Source: Chloroflexota bacterium
Lineage (GTDB): Bacteria; Chloroflexota; Dehalococcoidia; Lucifugimonadales; UBA3495
Assembly (NCBI GenBank): GCA_002710215.1
Contig: PAJQ01000034.1
Location: forward strand, 76,316-133,752
DNA length: 57,437 nucleotides
Direction of reading: 5' to 3'
Positions 1 through 7,272 of the stretch are shown here, in pieces (the stretch's first letter is position 1; each line of letters starts with the position of its first letter). Under the pieces are notes generated by a model. That model did no database searches and was not told the origin of the DNA. It was given only the letters and a program-made list of their open reading frames with translations. Made by a program: the position numbers and the translations under genes.

Positions 1-683
1 CAAACGTCGATGCAGGCGCCACAAAACTCACACCCCGACTCCAGAAGGGACGTCCCGAAAGATGTTCCCACCAGCGCGGAGCCGCTCCTCTCCGTGAAGC
101 AGATGGCGTCGTCGCCCCGCAACTCCTCGCAGGCCCGGACGCAACGGCCGCAGACGATACACAGGTTGTAGTCCCGGTCGTAGAAGGGGTCGGCGACTTC
201 CAAGGGAATCTGGCGGTACTTGTAATCCAGGGGTGACTCCAGGTTCATGCCCAGGTAACGAACGGTGTCCTTGAGCTCGCACCTCTCGTTCTTGGGACAG
301 GTCACACACCGGTCGTTGACCGAAACGTGGCGGAGGCATACGTCGTTCGGTCCGCATATGTCGACCCGGTGGCAGGTAAGACAACCGTCTGGATGCTCCG
401 CGATGAGCATCTCCATCACCGACCGGCGCAACTCCAGAACGTCGGGGACATCGTTGCGGACTTTCATGCCGTCCGCCACCGGTTGCACACAGGCGGCGGG
501 GTAGCCTCGGCCCCCCTCCACGCCGACCACGCACATCCGGCAGGCGGCAAAGGGCTTCATGCCGGGATGGTAGCAAAGGTACGGGATGTACACCCCAGCC
601 TCGATGGCCGCTTCCAGGATCATTTTCCCCGGCTGCGTGGTTATCTTAACGCCATCAATGGAGATGGTTATGTCATCTGCCAT
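1..683 (-). CDS. NuoG/FdhA-like iron-sulfur subunit, N-terminal part (cut by window edge)
   Basis: The frame is open from ATG at 683 to base 1 (227 codons), so only the ferredoxin-like N-terminus is present. Residues 37, 48, 51 and 65 give the C-x10-C-x2-C-x13-C [2Fe-2S] pattern. A His-Cys3 motif follows (HPDGCLTCHRVDIC), then a second C-x2-C-x5-C set (CVTCPKNERC), then two 4Fe-4S ferredoxin motifs (CIVCGRCVRAC and CEFCGAC, the latter running off the edge). This architecture is known from NuoG, HoxU and the alpha subunit of NAD-dependent formate dehydrogenases. With NuoE- and NuoF-like genes upstream on the same strand, it probably passes electrons between a molybdopterin or hydrogenase active site and the NAD-binding subunit. 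The catalytic part lies outside the window, so formate dehydrogenase, hydrogenase and complex I cannot be separated. Confidence 0.85.
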   Translation of the reverse strand, partial: MADDITISIDGVKITTQPGKMILEAAIEAGVYIPYLCYHPGMKPFAACRMCVVGVEGGRGYPAACVQPVADGMKVRNDVPDVLELRRSVMEMLIAEHPDGCLTCHRVDICGPNDVCLRHVSVNDRCVTCPKNERCELKDTVRYLGMNLESPLDYKYRQIPLEVADPFYDRDYNLCIVCGRCVRACEELRGDDAICFTERSGSALVGTSFGTSLLESGCEFCGACIDV

Positions 684-808
684 CGATCTAGCTCCGATGG
701 ATATTGGCCACAGAGACACCGAGAATTCGAATTAAATTGATCCATTACCATGTTCCCTCGTCTAACTCCGTTGCTCTGTGGCAAGATTGTTCCCATGAAA
801 TCGACACC

Positions 809-2542
809 CTACCTCCGGCTAGCCACGGGCGAGAATCGGGGGACCGAGCACACTTCGGTGGGGCAGCGCCGGTCCAGGATGTGGGTGTCAAACTCCTCGC
901 CAAAATAACGCAATGCCGAGGCCACTGGATTGAAACCAAGCTGGCCGTGCCCGCAAAGGGAACCGGCCTGCATATCTTGACCCACTTTACGCATCAGGTC
1001 CAAGTCCTCTGGAACACCCTCCAAACGGCAGATCCGCTCCAGCACCTCTAACAAGTGGCTCATTCCCATCCGGCAGGGGAAGCATTTCCCGCAGGACTCG
1101 TACTGGCAGAATGCGATAAGGGACCTGGTCAAGTCAACGACGCAGTTGTCTTCGTTAGCCGCAATAATGCCGCCGGACCCCAGTATAGCGCCGGCGCTTC
1201 GTAATATCTCGAAGTCCAACAGGATGTCGATGTTGCCGGCCCCCAGAACACCTCCCAATGGCCCTCCGGTCTGCACCAGCTTCAGCGCTTTACCGTCCGG
1301 CACACCGCCGGCCGCCTCGTACAGCACATCTTTCAGGTTGATACCCAAGGGAACCTCGATCATGCCCGTATATTTTAGGTCACCGGTGAGGCACAGGATA
1401 ACGGTCCCTGTGCTCTGGTCGTGGCCGATGCCGGCGAACCACTCGCCGCCTCTGGAGATTATCTGCGGCACATACGCCAACGTCTTAACGTTGTTAATAT
1501 TGCTGGGCTTACCGAACAGACCCACCTGAGCCGGGAAGGGCGGACGGAATCGTGGCATCGCCCTTTTCCCCTCAATAGCCTCCATCATGGCGCTCTCCTC
1601 ACCGGCTACGTATGAGTCGCCGGTTAGGGCCACCTCCAAGTGGAAGCTAAAGCCCGAATCCAGGATGTTCTCGCCCAAGAATCCCATTTCTTGGGCTTGG
1701 ACTATCGCGGCGCGGGCCCGGTCTATGGGTCCGTCGTGACCGTGACGGATAAATATATAGGCGTGACTGGTGCCCGTGGCGTAGCCCGCCAGAATTATCC
1801 CTTCAACCAAAGTCTGTGGGTCGCTCTCCAGAATGGCTTTGTCGTTGAAGGCTCCCGGGTCCCCTTCTTCGCAGTTGCACAGGATGTATTTCTGCGGCGC
1901 GTTGGAGCCGGCGAGGAACCGCCATTTGGTCCCGGTGGAAAATGCGGCTCCCCCTCGGCCCCGCAGGCCCGAGGTGTTCACCTGCTCCAGGACTTCTTCG
2001 GGACTCATCTCCGTCAGAGCCTGGTTCAAGGCGTGGTAGCCATCGTTGGCTATGTACTGATGAATGTCTTCGGGGTCGATGGTCCCGGCGTTGCGCAGCA
2101 CTACCCGGTTCTCCACCACCCGCATGGGATGTTGGTTCAGGTCTGGTATCCCGTCAAGGGCTGAATTAACTGTCCCATCTGACCCGCCGGCCGCCAGGTA
2201 TCCCAGCGCCAGATGAGCAAGTGGGGCTCCCCCAGCGACATGATTAGCCACGATTTCGGCGGCGGTTTCAGGGGTCACACTGCCGTAAAAAACCCTTGGT
2301 CCGCCGGGAAGCTGGACATCCACCAGCGGTTCGGCGAAGCATAGGCCCAAGCAACCCACCTGACTCACTTGGGCGGCAACGCCATTCTGCTGCAGAGCGG
2401 CTTCGATGGCCTCAATAACATCGTCGCACCCGGCGGCTTTCCCACAAAGAGCTGTGCCAATCCTGATCCAGGGCTGGCCGCCGGCAGTCAACTCCTCCCA
2501 GCGCTGCTGGCTTTCGGCGGCAATCTCCTCGAAACTAGCCAT
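809..2542 (-). CDS. NuoF/HoxF-like NADH-binding flavoprotein subunit
   Basis: This 577-residue protein has a thioredoxin-like [2Fe-2S] domain (Cys33, 39, 64, 68) and then the NuoF core: glycine-rich NADH/FMN motif GLRGRGGAAFSTG, CNCEEGDPGAFND, the ESCGKCFPCRMG cluster motif (Cys484, 487, 490) and Cys530. Family knowledge: such subunits oxidise or reduce NAD(H) through FMN in soluble formate dehydrogenases, bidirectional hydrogenases and complex I. The fused N-terminal ferredoxin domain is typical of HoxF/HndC-type complexes rather than respiratory NuoF. ATG at 2542 is chosen over the longer in-frame start at 2602 because it overlaps the end of the NuoE-like gene by only 8 bases and gives a normal N-terminus. 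Translational coupling to the upstream gene is likely. Confidence 0.92.
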   Translation of the reverse strand: MASFEEIAAESQQRWEELTAGGQPWIRIGTALCGKAAGCDDVIEAIEAALQQNGVAAQVSQVGCLGLCFAEPLVDVQLPGGPRVFYGSVTPETAAEIVANHVAGGAPLAHLALGYLAAGGSDGTVNSALDGIPDLNQHPMRVVENRVVLRNAGTIDPEDIHQYIANDGYHALNQALTEMSPEEVLEQVNTSGLRGRGGAAFSTGTKWRFLAGSNAPQKYILCNCEEGDPGAFNDKAILESDPQTLVEGIILAGYATGTSHAYIFIRHGHDGPIDRARAAIVQAQEMGFLGENILDSGFSFHLEVALTGDSYVAGEESAMMEAIEGKRAMPRFRPPFPAQVGLFGKPSNINNVKTLAYVPQIISRGGEWFAGIGHDQSTGTVILCLTGDLKYTGMIEVPLGINLKDVLYEAAGGVPDGKALKLVQTGGPLGGVLGAGNIDILLDFEILRSAGAILGSGGIIAANEDNCVVDLTRSLIAFCQYESCGKCFPCRMGMSHLLEVLERICRLEGVPEDLDLMRKVGQDMQAGSLCGHGQLGFNPVASALRYFGEEFDTHILDRRCPTEVCSVPRFSPVASRR

Positions 2543-3008
2543 TCTGTTCCGCCAGCAAATCAGCGATTCTTGACTTGGCTGACTCCGGAGTCGCGCGGCC
2601 AATCAAGTGATGGTCGATGGCCATTACCGGGGCTTGGGAGCAGGCCCCCAGGCAAGTGTTGTAGCGGAGCGTCAGCCGCCCGTCGGGAGTATCGCCTTCG
2701 GTTTCAAGGCCGCTGGCCTGTAGCGCCGCCTCAATCACCGGCATGGCGCCGACCAGATGGCAAGAAGCGCCCCAACATACCTCAACCTGGTGCAAGCAGG
2801 GTGGTTCGAAACGAAAGTTCGGATAGAAGGACGCAACCGCCCAGACGTCATTGATAGTAGAACCGGTAAAAGCCGCCACCTCTTCAACCGCTTCTTTGGG
2901 GATGAAGCCAAGTTCGTCCTGGACGGCTAGGAGGGTGGAAAGGACGGTGACAGTGGGCTGGGATTGGCGGTGCATCGCGTCGGCTATCCGGGGTTTCAGC
3001 CCATCCAT
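2535..3008 (-). CDS. NuoE-like thioredoxin-fold [2Fe-2S] subunit
   Basis: This 157-residue protein matches the 24-kDa (NuoE/HoxE) family in length and layout. It has an N-terminal helical part with the conserved LGFIPKEAVEEVA stretch, then a thioredoxin-like domain with four cluster ligands: Cys78 and Cys83 (CWGASC), Cys119 and Cys123 (CLGAC). It works with the NuoF-like protein encoded directly downstream as the NAD(H)-side electron module. It is the first gene of the minus-strand operon nuoE-nuoF-nuoG/fdhA. A possible promoter lies at 3104-3132, and a hairpin at 3162-3183 separates the operon from the UGSC gene. Confidence 0.9.
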   Translation of the reverse strand: MDGLKPRIADAMHRQSQPTVTVLSTLLAVQDELGFIPKEAVEEVAAFTGSTINDVWAVASFYPNFRFEPPCLHQVEVCWGASCHLVGAMPVIEAALQASGLETEGDTPDGRLTLRYNTCLGACSQAPVMAIDHHLIGRATPESAKSRIADLLAEQNG

Positions 3009-3103
3009 TTACCGGGCTCCCAAGAAAAGGTTGGTCGAAAAGTTGAATCAAGGAGGTTGAACCAAAATCATGGACTTCGTGAATTTGGTAACAATCCGGA
3101 TTT

Positions 3104-3132
3104 ATGGTACCACAGGCCCAATAGGCGTTCAA
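3104..3132 (-). promoter_or_regulatory. Candidate promoter for the nuoE-nuoF-fdhA operon
   Basis: Read on the minus strand: TTGAAC, 17-base spacer, TACCAT (four of six matches in each box). It lies about 100 bases before the ATG at 3008. Moderate match only, with no experimental support. Confidence 0.35.
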
Positions 3133-3161
3133 TCGAATCGAACTCAACCTACACGAAATGA

Positions 3162-3183
3162 GGGGCGGCGTTTCCGCCGCCCC
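3162..3183. terminator. GC-rich hairpin between the UGSC gene and the nuoE operon
   Basis: A perfect 9-bp stem (GGGGCGGCG / CGCCGCCCC) closes on a TTTC loop. It lies just past the stop of the UGSC gene at 3224. The plus side is followed by only three Ts and the minus side by a weak T tract, so it is either a terminator for the minus-strand UGSC transcript or a transcript-stabilising hairpin. Confidence 0.5.
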
Positions 3184-3223
3184 TTTGGACGCCATGTTGC
3201 GGCCAGCGGCCACGGTTAGTGGG

Positions 3224-3793
3224 CTAGACTGCCTGCTTGGCAGCGCTGCCCACCAAGATACGCTCTATCTCTGGAGCAATCTCGGCGGCCCGCTCCTTGC
3301 ACTCCTCGTCAGTCAGGCTGGATAGCGGGTGTTGCGCCACCACGAACTCGTAGTCCGGAACGCCCATCATCCGCACCATGGCCTTGGCGGTGGGCAAGAA
3401 AACGTGGGTGATGATAGATGCGGTGGGAATCCCCAGGCGCTCCATCTCGATACCGTCGTGCACACTGCACGAACTGCAGGACCCTCAATCACCGATCCCG
3501 GTGATCAGCACATCCACCTTATCCATAAGTTCTTGGACGACTTCGGGTTTGGTGGGCAACGAGGCCGAATGCTTGCTAAGCATAATCACGTCTTTAAGGT
3601 CGTACTTCTCTTTAAGAATCGCAGCCACTTCTTGGAGGACTTTGTCCGAGTTGGCTTTGTGGTTTTCCAGCAAGCCCAAGGTCTTGCCGCTAAGTTCGCT
3701 GGGCCGGTCGTTCAGGTGGAACTCGCCAGAGGAAAGGTCGGTCCCCCTGGGATTCACCAAACGCATATCCCTAACCGTTACAGTCTCCGCCAT
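3224..3793 (-). CDS. UGSC-family selenoprotein (in-frame TGA read as Sec)
   Basis: The frame from ATG at 3793 (SD AAGGAGG) meets TGA at 3487-3485 and continues in the same frame to the stop at 3224, giving 189 residues with Sec103. The TGA sits in GIGD-U-GSCSSCSVHDG, the motif that names the UGSC family; I recall that Cys homologues read CGSC. Downstream sequence (GIEMERLGIPTASI) resembles the glycine-reductase-like superfamily. A stem-loop suited to be a bacterial SECIS starts 12 bases after the TGA (3456-3472). Without recoding, translation would stop after 102 residues and lose the conserved half. The molecular function of the family is not settled; a redox or reductive role is inferred from the Sec-GSC and CSSC cysteines. 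The conserved protein at 4543-5583 may be a partner. Confidence 0.85.
3456..3472 (-). promoter_or_regulatory. Bacterial SECIS-like stem-loop of the UGSC gene
   Basis: On the minus strand TCGTGCA-GTG-TGCACGA forms a perfect 7-bp stem with a GUG triloop. If the inner A-U pair opens, it becomes a 6-bp stem with an AGUGU pentaloop. The apical G is the 20th base after the TGA, inside the 16-37 base range described for bacterial SECIS elements, with a G at the start of the loop. It lies within the coding sequence, as expected in bacteria. Confidence 0.7.
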
Positions 3794-3850
3794 AGTCCCT
3801 CCTTACGTCATCCCGCCGTCGGACGGGCACATCAATGTGGATTGTTGTTA

Positions 3851-3878
3851 ATCTTACACAGTAGCCCGGAATTTGCAA
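3851..3878 (-). promoter_or_regulatory. Candidate promoter for the UGSC gene
   Basis: On the minus strand: TTGCAA, 16-base spacer, TAAGAT, located 58 bases before the ATG at 3793. Four of six matches in each box; tentative. Confidence 0.3.
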
Positions 3879-3931
3879 GGTGGGCCGTATGCTCACTGCA
3901 CCATCTTGAACATTCCATAGCGTCCTACCCG

Positions 3932-4219
3932 CTAACTGGTTGCCCAATAGCCGGGACTCCGCCTTTGATGGGCAACAGCCACAATGGTCACAACCGCCTC
4001 CGAAGCTCGATAAACAATGGTGAACGGAAATCGCGTAACAACAAATCGTCTCGTCCCATGCTCGGCTTCTGGATAACGATCAAACGCTTCGGCAATTCGT
4101 TGCAGCGCACCATCGATCTCCCGAGCAAACCCTGCTGCTGCAAGAGGACTGCGGACGTAGTACCAACGATATGCCTCTCGCAGTTCGAGACGGGCCGACG
4201 GGTGGAATTCAATCCTCAT
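3932..4219 (-). CDS. RelE/ParE-type toxin
   Basis: This 95-residue protein has the ParE/RelE fold signature: MRIEFHPSARLELREAYRWY at the N-terminus, a middle helix (FAREIDGALQRIAE) and the C-terminal strands FVVTRFPFTIVYRA and VTIVAVAHQRR. Family knowledge: such proteins inhibit gyrase or cleave mRNA at the ribosome and are neutralised by the adjacent antitoxin. The start overlaps the end of the antitoxin gene by 11 bases, the usual tight coupling of toxin-antitoxin pairs. The pair sits between the UGSC gene and the conserved gene at 4543-5583 and may have inserted there. The target cannot be told from sequence. Confidence 0.85.
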   Translation of the reverse strand: MRIEFHPSARLELREAYRWYYVRSPLAAAGFAREIDGALQRIAEAFDRYPEAEHGTRRFVVTRFPFTIVYRASEAVVTIVAVAHQRRSPGYWATS

Positions 4220-4445
4220 CCCGCTGACCGAACATCTCGTTGCGCACTCGCTCCCAGGGAATGGTCTCCACGATTCCCGCGTTCAGTTCGGCCACTCTTC
4301 TGGCAATCTCGTCCGCCCAGGCCCGCTCGATGTCCGGGTCCGATTTTGGGTCGAGGCTTTCAATCAGAAGCCCCACGAGAGTCGCTCTATCCTGCTCGGA
4401 CAAGTCGGCCGCCTCTCGGAACAGCTCTTTCAGATCACGCGCCAT
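4209..4445 (-). CDS. Addiction-module antitoxin (TIGR02574-like)
   Basis: This 78-residue protein begins MARDLKELFREAADLSEQDR, continues with LVGLLIESLDP and has the RAWADEIARRVAELNAG segment typical of the small 'putative addiction module component' family that accompanies ParE/RelE toxins. It is the upstream member of the pair and overlaps the toxin start. Such antitoxins usually bind the toxin with their C-terminal half and autoregulate the promoter. No operator could be identified with confidence in the short upstream gap. Confidence 0.8.
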   Translation of the reverse strand: MARDLKELFREAADLSEQDRATLVGLLIESLDPKSDPDIERAWADEIARRVAELNAGIVETIPWERVRNEMFGQRDED

Positions 4446-4542
4446 ACTGATACTCCATCCGTTGCTACGGATCTTGCCGCCACCAGTCGGTCAACAACTC
4501 AGTTGATTCACCAGAATACTCTAAGACAGAAGCACCGTAACT

Positions 4543-5583
4543 CTATCCCCCCGGCACATCCACCTTCCGTGTCCGTATCCGGTAGCCGGTGGTGTCGATG
4601 ATGGCGCTGTTGCGGCCGCCGGTGCCGCCGCCCATGACTATCCAGATGTCGTCGGCTTCCCGGGCGCACCGGCGCACCAGTTGGTCGTCTCCCGGTTTTT
4701 CCGGTCCTTGGGCCACCCCCAGACGGATCAACTCGCTCAGGGGCCGGGTGGCGTTCTCCATCAGATAGTCCTGCATGCCACGGCGGGTCCAACCGTCCTC
4801 TTTAAGAGTTATAGCGTGCTCAGGGCCGATGACCACGACCCACTGGGCCGGGAACCGCCAGGCCAAGCAGGCTGACTTCAGGGTATCGGCCAAAGAGGCA
4901 AGAATGGATTCCCCGGTGTGGCCGTAGGCGTTGTTGACGGTGATGGGATTGTAGGCCACCGCCACGGTTACGCAGCTATCCTCGGGTTGGAAGCCACGGC
5001 TTACGTGAAGGCCGCCCCATGGCGAATCCTCCTCGTTCTCGGCGATGCATAGCGTATATTTGGCGGGATTGCCCAGGGTCCCCCGGTCCAGCACGCCGGG
5101 CCGGGCGTCGAAACCGTTCATGAAGCAGAGCCTGATGGACCGGCCCAGGCAAGCGTTGGCCCGGAACCCGGGGCCGAAAAGACCATCCTTAGAGTTCATT
5201 CCGATCTGTTCCCGGATGGGACCGTTGACGATCATCAAGATAGCCGGAGAACTGGTGGAAGCGGAGGCCATGTGGACGAAGTTTTTCTCTTCCTCCAGAG
5301 TCCGCAACGTTGAGATCAACACCGGAAAGTATTCGGGCAGGCATCCGGCCATCACCGCGTTGGCGGCGGCGTTCTCGGATGTAAGCACCCGGTTGCGCAT
5401 CTCCAGGGAGAGCAATTCCTCTTCCCCGGTCATGCCCACATATTCCAGCATCTCCCGAACTTTGTATTCGACGGGCGGCACCACCGGCAGACCGTCGCTC
5501 CAGCCCAACCGATAGCATTCTTCAATAGCCTCAATGGTGTCGCTGGGTTCGACCTGGCCGGATCTTTCCAAACCTGTGACCAT
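4543..5583 (-). CDS. Conserved protein of unknown function near the UGSC gene
   Basis: This 346-residue cytoplasmic-looking protein has no signal peptide. Characteristic stretches are LGWSDGLPVVPP near the N-terminus, IMIVNGPIREQIGMNS-like glycine/asparagine-rich loops, NACLGRSIRLCFMNGF, and ENEEDSPWGGLHVSRGF. I recognise this as a conserved protein that tends to occur next to UGSC-family genes, but its reaction is unknown to me and I assign none. Here it is separated from the UGSC gene only by the toxin-antitoxin pair, all on the minus strand. ATG at 5583 is the chosen start. It contains several cysteines but no obvious cluster motif. Confidence 0.7.
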   Translation of the reverse strand: MVTGLERSGQVEPSDTIEAIEECYRLGWSDGLPVVPPVEYKVREMLEYVGMTGEEELLSLEMRNRVLTSENAAANAVMAGCLPEYFPVLISTLRTLEEEKNFVHMASASTSSPAILMIVNGPIREQIGMNSKDGLFGPGFRANACLGRSIRLCFMNGFDARPGVLDRGTLGNPAKYTLCIAENEEDSPWGGLHVSRGFQPEDSCVTVAVAYNPITVNNAYGHTGESILASLADTLKSACLAWRFPAQWVVVIGPEHAITLKEDGWTRRGMQDYLMENATRPLSELIRLGVAQGPEKPGDDQLVRRCAREADDIWIVMGGGTGGRNSAIIDTTGYRIRTRKVDVPGG

Positions 5584-5661
5584 GGGTATCCTCCAAATAA
5601 AGCTTTCAGCTATCAGCCTTCAGCTATTAGCTACCGCCATCACTGCCAGGTTCACTTCGTA

Positions 5662-6555
5662 CTACTCTGGCAATCTCAACTGCACCCCAGCTTTCTCTTC
5701 TTGAATACGGGCCACGGCGTCAGAGTCCTCAGGGCCCCAACCACGGAACATGGCCTCTACGTGGCGTTGGTCCACCAGGTTGGAAAGCTCCATGGGTATC
5801 CCGTACTCCCGGCCCAAATCGGTGGCTAGACGCACGTCCTTGGCAGCTAGAGCAGTGGCAAAGCCCGGCTCGAAGTTTCCTTTGAACAGGAACCTGGGAA
5901 ATTTCTCCGTTAGGCGCTTGCTACCGCCTGAACTGTTGGCGATGGCATCGGCCAAAACCGCTAAGTCCACCCCGGCTTTTACGCCCAAAGTCAGGGCTTC
6001 CGCCATAAGGACTCCGATGCCCATGCTGAGCAGGTTGTTGCAGATTTTGCAGACCGACCCGTTGCCGATGGGGCCGCAATAGACCACGTGGGAACCAATG
6101 GCGTCCAGGGTAGGCTTGACCTTGTTGAAGACATCTTCGTCGCCGCCCACCATCACCGCCAAAGTGGCCGCCGCCGCACCGTACGTCCCGCCGCTAACCG
6201 GCGCGTCCAACATAATAACGCCCCGGTCCGCGCACACTTGGTGCAGCCGGCGGATCACCGTAGGCGAATTGGTGGAAAGGTCTACGTATATCGACCCCTC
6301 AGCTGCGCCTTCCAGGATTCCGTTTTCCCCCTGGACCACTGCCTCCACGTCCCTTGGGACCGGAAGAGAAGTTAGGACGACCTCGTTGCCCGGCACCGCT
6401 TCCTTTGGGCTGTCGGCCCACTCCGCGCCCATCTCCAGAAGGTTGATTGCCGCCTCTCGCCGGAGGTCGTGGACGGTTAGCTGGTGGCCGGCTTTGATAA
6501 GATTGGCGGCCATTGGGTTGCCCATGTTCCCGGTCCCGATGAACCCTACTTTCAT
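5662..6555 (-). CDS. 3-hydroxyisobutyrate dehydrogenase-family NAD(P)-dependent oxidoreductase
   Basis: This 297-residue beta-hydroxyacid dehydrogenase has a Rossmann motif at residues 7-12 (GTGNMG), the family signature DAPVSGGTYGAAAATLAVMVGG, and the helix SVCKICNNLLSMG carrying the catalytic lysine. The family oxidises beta-hydroxyacids (3-hydroxyisobutyrate, tartronate semialdehyde, 6-phosphogluconate relatives). The exact substrate is not visible, but the setting among other small-acid catabolic genes fits degradation of organic acids. The start lies inside the overlong reading frame of the CMD-family gene upstream on the same strand, so the two were probably co-transcribed. Confidence 0.88.
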   Translation of the reverse strand: MKVGFIGTGNMGNPMAANLIKAGHQLTVHDLRREAAINLLEMGAEWADSPKEAVPGNEVVLTSLPVPRDVEAVVQGENGILEGAAEGSIYVDLSTNSPTVIRRLHQVCADRGVIMLDAPVSGGTYGAAAATLAVMVGGDEDVFNKVKPTLDAIGSHVVYCGPIGNGSVCKICNNLLSMGIGVLMAEALTLGVKAGVDLAVLADAIANSSGGSKRLTEKFPRFLFKGNFEPGFATALAAKDVRLATDLGREYGIPMELSNLVDQRHVEAMFRGWGPEDSDAVARIQEEKAGVQLRLPE

Positions 6556-7066
6556 CGCTAGCGCTCCTACTTGTTTCTCTGGTACCGGCGGCTCCGGCCG
6601 GTGGTTGGGATGGCGGCGGCCTTTCCGGTACCGGCGATGCGTTAGCCGCAGCTGATTGCAAACCGAACCGGTAGCCGGAGTTTTGGTCGAAGGTCTCCTT
6701 GGCCACGCGGAACGCGTTGACCGCCGCGGGCATGCCGCCGTAAAACACCATTTGGGAAATAATCTCGGAGATCTGCTCCCGGGTCACTCCGACGTGCAGC
6801 GCCCCTTGGATGTGCCGGGCCAACAATTCGGGGCTATGGCCCAGAACCGTCAGAGCGGCGATGGTGCACAGGCTGCGGGTTTGAAGATTCACCGCCGGAC
6901 GGTTGTAAATCTCCCCGTAGATGGCCTCATCGACCAGTTGCATCACTTCAGGGGCCAGCTCGGCCATCGCCGGAGGCGGGCCCGGATTGCCGTAGCGTCC
7001 ATAATAGCGCAGACGGAATTCCGCCGCCGCTCGCCGCAGGTCTTTGGGGCCTCGCTCGGTAGTCAC
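6299..7066 (-). CDS. Carboxymuconolactone decarboxylase (CMD)-family protein with an anomalous C-terminus
   Basis: Residues 1-133 form a CMD/AhpD-like domain (GEIYNRPAVNLQTRSLCTIAA, then ARHIQGALHVGVTREQISE and GMPAAVNAFRVAKE), as in 4-carboxymuconolactone decarboxylases and peroxidase-like relatives. GTG at 7066 is used as start; the nearby ATG at 7073 is out of frame. After about residue 140 the frame runs on as an Arg/Gly/Pro-rich tail that overlaps the HIBADH gene by 257 bases in another frame. The tail looks like out-of-frame translation of that gene rather than a domain, so either the normal stop was lost by a frameshift or the true protein ends early. The domain assignment is secure; the C-terminus is not. 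Confidence 0.7.
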   Translation of the reverse strand: MTTERGPKDLRRAAAEFRLRYYGRYGNPGPPPAMAELAPEVMQLVDEAIYGEIYNRPAVNLQTRSLCTIAALTVLGHSPELLARHIQGALHVGVTREQISEIISQMVFYGGMPAAVNAFRVAKETFDQNSGYRFGLQSAAANASPVPERPPPSQPPAGAAGTRETSRSASDESRVHRDREHGQPNGRQSYQSRPPANRPRPPARGGNQPSGDGRGVGRQPKGSGAGQRGRPNFSSGPKGRGGSGPGGKRNPGRRS

Positions 7067-7102
7067 AGGTCATCTCTCACAAATACAGCTTTCGGCCGGG
7101 AA

Positions 7103-7108
7103 ATTATA
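7103..7108 (-). promoter_or_regulatory. Candidate extended -10 element for the CMD gene
   Basis: On the minus strand the sequence reads TG-T-TATAAT, a consensus extended -10 box, 36 bases upstream of the GTG start. No good -35 box is present, which extended -10 promoters tolerate. Confidence 0.35.
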
Positions 7109-7215
7109 ACACCGCACGGATTTGAGGGCTATGAACAGCGAGCCCGGCAAAGTCAGAAGGGGCGAATTGAAACCTGCTCGTAGGCTGACGGATCCACTGC
7201 CCGCGCCGGGAAAAT

Positions 7216-7247
7216 ACGTAGGGGCACGGCTAGCCGTGCCCCTACGT
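7216..7247. repeat. Perfect 32-bp palindrome, TA-GGGGC...GCCCC-TA type
   Basis: The 32 bases from 7216 to 7247 equal their own reverse complement. They contain GTAGGGGCACGGC and its complement and lie between the CMD and MBL genes. The TAGGGGC...GCCCCTA ends resemble the inverted repeat at 15905-16019. It is either a small dispersed repeat (MITE/REP-like) or a terminator hairpin for the MBL transcript. Confidence 0.8.
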
Positions 7248-7272
7248 CCGGTTCTGACCCACCCAACCGTTG

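Noticed and set aside
809-2602. 597-residue version of the NuoF-like protein starting at 2602
   Set aside because: The extra 20 residues overlap deep into the NuoE-like gene and are not family-like; ATG at 2542 gives normal operon spacing.
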